Positions 61,273 through 64,000 of a DNA stretch of 64,000 bases are shown here, piece after piece. The DNA is from an uncultured Sphingomonadaceae bacterium (GTDB taxonomy: Bacteria > Pseudomonadota > Alphaproteobacteria > Sphingomonadales > Sphingomonadaceae), in NCBI GenBank assembly GCA_947499255.1, contig CANMNF010000001.1, positions 1 through 64,000 on the forward strand. The letters run 5' to 3'. Position 1 is the stretch's first letter. Each line of letters starts with the position of its first letter. The position numbers and the translations under genes were made by a program. The notes under the pieces were generated by a model. That model saw only the letters and a program-made list of their open reading frames with translations, was not told the DNA's origin and searched no databases.

Positions 61273-62868
61273 ATGACCCACTTCGCCGAAATCCACCGTC
61301 AAAGTCACATCAAGTCTGAAAAGGGCCAGAACTGGACTGACATCAATCCAGAATTCGCCGCTCGCCTTCGTGCGCAGAACAAGTTCGCCACTGGCCTCGA
61401 TATCGCGCGCTATACCGCCAAAATCATGCGCGCCGATATGGATGCCTACGATGCAGACCCTGCGGCTTACACGCAGTCACTTGGTTGCTGGCACGGGTTC
61501 ATTGGTCAGCAAAAGATGATTGCGATCAAGAAGCATTTCGGGACCACCAAAGGCCGCTACCTTTACCTTTCTGGCTGGATGATTGCCGCATTGCGGAGCG
61601 AATTTGGTCCGCTGCCCGATCAATCCATGCACGAAAAAACCAGCGTTCCTGCGTTGATTGAAGAACTCTACACCTTCTTGCGCCAGGCTGATGCGCGGGA
61701 GCTGAGCGGTTTGTTCCGCGATCTCGATAATGCGCGTGAAGCTGGCGACGAAATCGAAGCCAAGCGCATCGAGAACGAGATCGACAATCACCAGACGCAT
61801 GTTGTGCCGATTATCGCGGATATCGATGCAGGCTTTGGTAATGCTGAAGCGACATATCTGCTCGCGAAGAAGATGATTGAGGCAGGGGCCTGCGCGCTCC
61901 AGATCGAAAATCAGGTTTCGGATGAGAAGCAGTGTGGTCATCAAGACGGCAAGGTTACGGTGCCGCATGAAGACTTCCTGCAGAAGATCCGCGCGATCCG
62001 GTATGCCTTTCTGGAGCTGGGCGTTGACGATGGCATCATCGTGGCGCGCACAGACTCGCTTGGTGCTGGCCTGACCAAGCAGATTGCTTATTCAACCCAA
62101 GCTGGCGATCTGGGCGATCAATATAACAGCTTCCTCGATTGTGATGAGGTTGATCCGGCCAACATGTCCAACGGCCAAGTCATGATCAGCCGCGATGGCA
62201 AGCTGATGACGCCAAAGCGTCTGCCGTCAAACCTGTATCAGTTCCGCCAAGGCAGCGGAGTGGATCGCGTGGTTCTGGACTGCATCACTTCGCTTCAAAA
62301 TGGCGCGGACTTGCTGTGGATCGAAACAGAGAAACCGCATGTCGATCAGATCGCCGAGATGGTCGATAAGGTTCGCGAAACGGTGCCCAATGCCAAGCTG
62401 GTTTACAACAACTCACCCAGCTTCAACTGGACGCTGAACTTTCGCCAACAGGTGTTTGATAAGTGGGAAGAAGAATGCCGTGATGTCTCCGCATATGATC
62501 GCGCTCGTTTGATGAGCGAACAATATGATGAAACGGAGCTGGCCAAGGAAGCGGATGAGCGTATTCGCACGTTCCAACGCGATGCATCGCAGCGCGCTGG
62601 CATTTTCCATCACCTGATCACTCTGCCGACCTATCACACCGCTGCGCTCAGCACGGATAATCTGGCGAAGGAATATTTCGGTGAGCAAGCCATGCTGGGC
62701 TACGTCAAAAACGTCCAGCGCAAGGAAATTCGCCAAGGCATTGCCTGTGTGAAGCACCAAAACATGGCCGGTTCCGATATCGGAGACGATCACAAGGATG
62801 CCTTTGCCGGAGACGCAGCGCTCAAAGCTGGCGGCACCGACAATACGATGAACCAATTTGCAGCCTAA
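61273..62868 (+). CDS. aceA: Isocitrate lyase
   Basis: From ATG 61273 the product is 531 residues, the length of the Pseudomonas/Acinetobacter-type enzyme, longer than E. coli AceA (434). Motifs include GCWHGFIGQQKMIAIKKHFG, PIIADIDAGFGNAEATYLL (metal-binding DIDAG), the catalytic loop SDEKQCGHQDGK (Cys in KQCGH), VARTDSLGAGL and YNNSPSFNW. It cleaves isocitrate to glyoxylate and succinate for growth on acetate or fatty acids. It faces the ScfR-type regulator, and the malate synthase gene follows after a small gene, forming a glyoxylate-shunt unit. The frame open to 61225 lacks a better start. Confidence 0.96.
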   Translation: MTHFAEIHRQSHIKSEKGQNWTDINPEFAARLRAQNKFATGLDIARYTAKIMRADMDAYDADPAAYTQSLGCWHGFIGQQKMIAIKKHFGTTKGRYLYLSGWMIAALRSEFGPLPDQSMHEKTSVPALIEELYTFLRQADARELSGLFRDLDNAREAGDEIEAKRIENEIDNHQTHVVPIIADIDAGFGNAEATYLLAKKMIEAGACALQIENQVSDEKQCGHQDGKVTVPHEDFLQKIRAIRYAFLELGVDDGIIVARTDSLGAGLTKQIAYSTQAGDLGDQYNSFLDCDEVDPANMSNGQVMISRDGKLMTPKRLPSNLYQFRQGSGVDRVVLDCITSLQNGADLLWIETEKPHVDQIAEMVDKVRETVPNAKLVYNNSPSFNWTLNFRQQVFDKWEEECRDVSAYDRARLMSEQYDETELAKEADERIRTFQRDASQRAGIFHHLITLPTYHTAALSTDNLAKEYFGEQAMLGYVKNVQRKEIRQGIACVKHQNMAGSDIGDDHKDAFAGDAALKAGGTDNTMNQFAA

Positions 62869-62905
62869 CCCACCAACCGAAACTGACTGAATAAGGAGAA
62901 ATACA

Positions 62906-63061
62906 ATGGCACAACCAACACTAGCTCGCCCGGTCTTCTCAAACGAGGATTTCGGACTTCTGCGCCACGCTGTTGCTGAAGCGATCCGGCATGGCGAAGA
63001 CAATGAAATGTCACGCAAGATGGCAAACCTGCATCACCGGCTTGGTCGCTTCAGCCGTTGA
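62906..63061 (+). CDS. 51-residue protein between aceA and malate synthase
   Basis: A short gene with a strong AAGGAGAA ribosome site encodes a 51-residue basic, helical protein (MAQPTLARPVFSNEDFGLLR start; HLHHRLGRFSR-like tail reading NLHHRLGRFSR). It lies 37 bases after aceA and 94 before malate synthase on the same strand. It has the features of a real gene but no family I recognise. It may be a small regulator or stability factor of the glyoxylate enzymes; that is a guess. Confidence 0.7.
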   Translation: MAQPTLARPVFSNEDFGLLRHAVAEAIRHGEDNEMSRKMANLHHRLGRFSR

Positions 63062-63155
63062 TGTACCCGGCAAGGGAGGGAGCGGCCCCGCATCCTCCCT
63101 TGCCAACCCACTATTGCCTCGTCCCCTTTTCAGTTCCAAAGCAGGAGCGCTTAGC

Positions 63156-64000
63156 GTGAGCATGAACCTTGAGACATCCGATACACTTATCGCACCTTCG
63201 GCTAGCGATGCGGATATGGAAATCGATATGACACCTTCTGCAACAGAACAAATGGACGACCGCGTGAACAAAGCTGGCCTCAATGTGGCCAACCAGCTTG
63301 CCGATTTCATCGAAACGGAGGCACTGCCGGGCACCGGACTTTCTGCAGAGCAATTCTGGACCGGCCTGGCCGATCTTGCGCAGACATTTACACCGCGAAA
63401 TCGCGCTTTGTTGAGCGAGCGTGATCGCCTGCAGGCAGAAATCGATAACTGGCACAAGAACAATAGCGACGCTGGCACAGGTGCACCGCAAAGCTTCTTG
63501 CGCGAAATCGGATATCTTGTTGATGAGCCAGCGCCATTCACCATCGGCACGCAGAATGTTGACCCTGAGATTGCAACGATTGCTGGCCCGCAGCTTGTGG
63601 TGCCGGTGCTTAATGCGCGCTTCCTGCTCAATGCCGCGAATGCGCGCTGGGGCAGCCTGTATGACGCGCTTTACGGCACAGACGCGCTGGACGGCACTTT
63701 GCCGCAGGGCAAAGGATATGACGAAGAGCGCGGCGAAAAGGTCATTTACTGGGCGCGCAGCTTCCTTGATGAAGCTGTGCCCTTGGTGTCAGGATCTTGG
63801 CATGAATGGACCGGGGAAAGCCCCATCCTCGCCGATCCTTCGCAGTTCATCGGCATGGCGGGGGCAAATTTCCTGCTGTGCCGCAATGGTCTGCATATCG
63901 AAATTGTGATCGATCGCGATCACCAGATCGGCAAAACTGATCGCGCCGGTGTTGCCGATATTGTGCTTGAAGGTGCGCTGACAACTATCGTGGATTGTGA
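63156..64000 (+). CDS. glcB: Malate synthase G (partial, runs off the window)
   Basis: The first 281 residues are visible. They match the N-terminal part of malate synthase G (about 700-725 residues): NKAGLNVANQLADFIETEAL, AEQFWTGLADLAQTFTPRNRALL (~70-92), NARFLLNAANARWGSLYDALYGTDAL and SWHEWTGESPILADPSQF with the FLLCRNGLHIEIVIDRDH block. The enzyme condenses glyoxylate and acetyl-CoA to malate, completing the shunt with aceA. GTG 63156 has AGGAG at eight bases and is preferred; ATG 63162 is the alternative. The catalytic domain lies beyond the window. Confidence 0.93.
   Translation, partial: MSMNLETSDTLIAPSASDADMEIDMTPSATEQMDDRVNKAGLNVANQLADFIETEALPGTGLSAEQFWTGLADLAQTFTPRNRALLSERDRLQAEIDNWHKNNSDAGTGAPQSFLREIGYLVDEPAPFTIGTQNVDPEIATIAGPQLVVPVLNARFLLNAANARWGSLYDALYGTDALDGTLPQGKGYDEERGEKVIYWARSFLDEAVPLVSGSWHEWTGESPILADPSQFIGMAGANFLLCRNGLHIEIVIDRDHQIGKTDRAGVADIVLEGALTTIVDC

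Overview
The window reads as chromosomal DNA of an aerobic alphaproteobacterium, most likely a Sphingomonadales member close to the Erythrobacteraceae. This is an inference from gene content: a TonB-dependent receptor with DUF1838 lipoproteins, a TIGR02999-type sigma factor next to a TPR-type Ser/Thr kinase, an ScfR-type regulator facing a 531-residue isocitrate lyase, and a NasT/NasS nitrate operon. Genes are tightly packed, and many same-strand pairs overlap by 4 bases (ATGA or GTGA).

Layout. 1-1.85 kb: accessory left edge with a partial IS5-family (IS427-like) transposase, an AT-richer orphan lipoprotein and a decayed IS6-family transposase. 1.86-5.9 kb (minus): four overlapping genes for a membrane ion module (MscS-like channel, MgtE-like regulatory protein, MgtE, DUF21/CNNM protein). 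6.0-8.85 kb (plus): small protein, retropepsin-like protease, RimK ATP-grasp ligase and AspA/AstE-type deacylase. 8.98-11.9 kb (minus): Crp/Fnr regulator, sulfotransferase, GntA-like heme N-hydroxylase family protein, DUF1989 protein. 12-17.2 kb: sucrose-phosphate synthase/phosphatase fusion with two further glycosyltransferases, facing a GT4 gene. 17.5-26.7 kb: putative catabolic locus (TonB receptor, two DUF1838 lipoproteins, LysR regulator, LeuCD-type hydratase, PEP-mutase/ICL-family lyase). 26.9-33 kb: secreted protein of unknown function, DbpA-like RNA helicase, small protein, ABC-F ATPase.

33-47.6 kb is a complete nitrate assimilation locus: NasT antiterminator, NasS sensor, leader RNA with an ANTAR-type hexaloop hairpin and an intrinsic terminator, nitrate ABC transporter (NrtA, NrtB, fused two-ATPase protein), outer-membrane porin, NirB, NirD, NasA, a siroheme methyltransferase and MobA. 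It covers uptake, both reductions, siroheme and molybdopterin cofactor supply, and nitrate-responsive control.

47.6-56.7 kb is the best candidate for an undescribed system: an ECF-like sigma factor and a membrane Ser/Thr kinase (minus) diverge from a secreted protein, a 1366-residue modular secreted protein and an outer-membrane barrel (plus). 56.8-59.6 kb: xylulokinase and xylose isomerase. 59.7-64 kb: ScfR-type regulator divergent from isocitrate lyase, a 51-residue protein and malate synthase G (cut by the window end), i.e. the glyoxylate shunt. I saw no tRNA, rRNA or CRISPR array.
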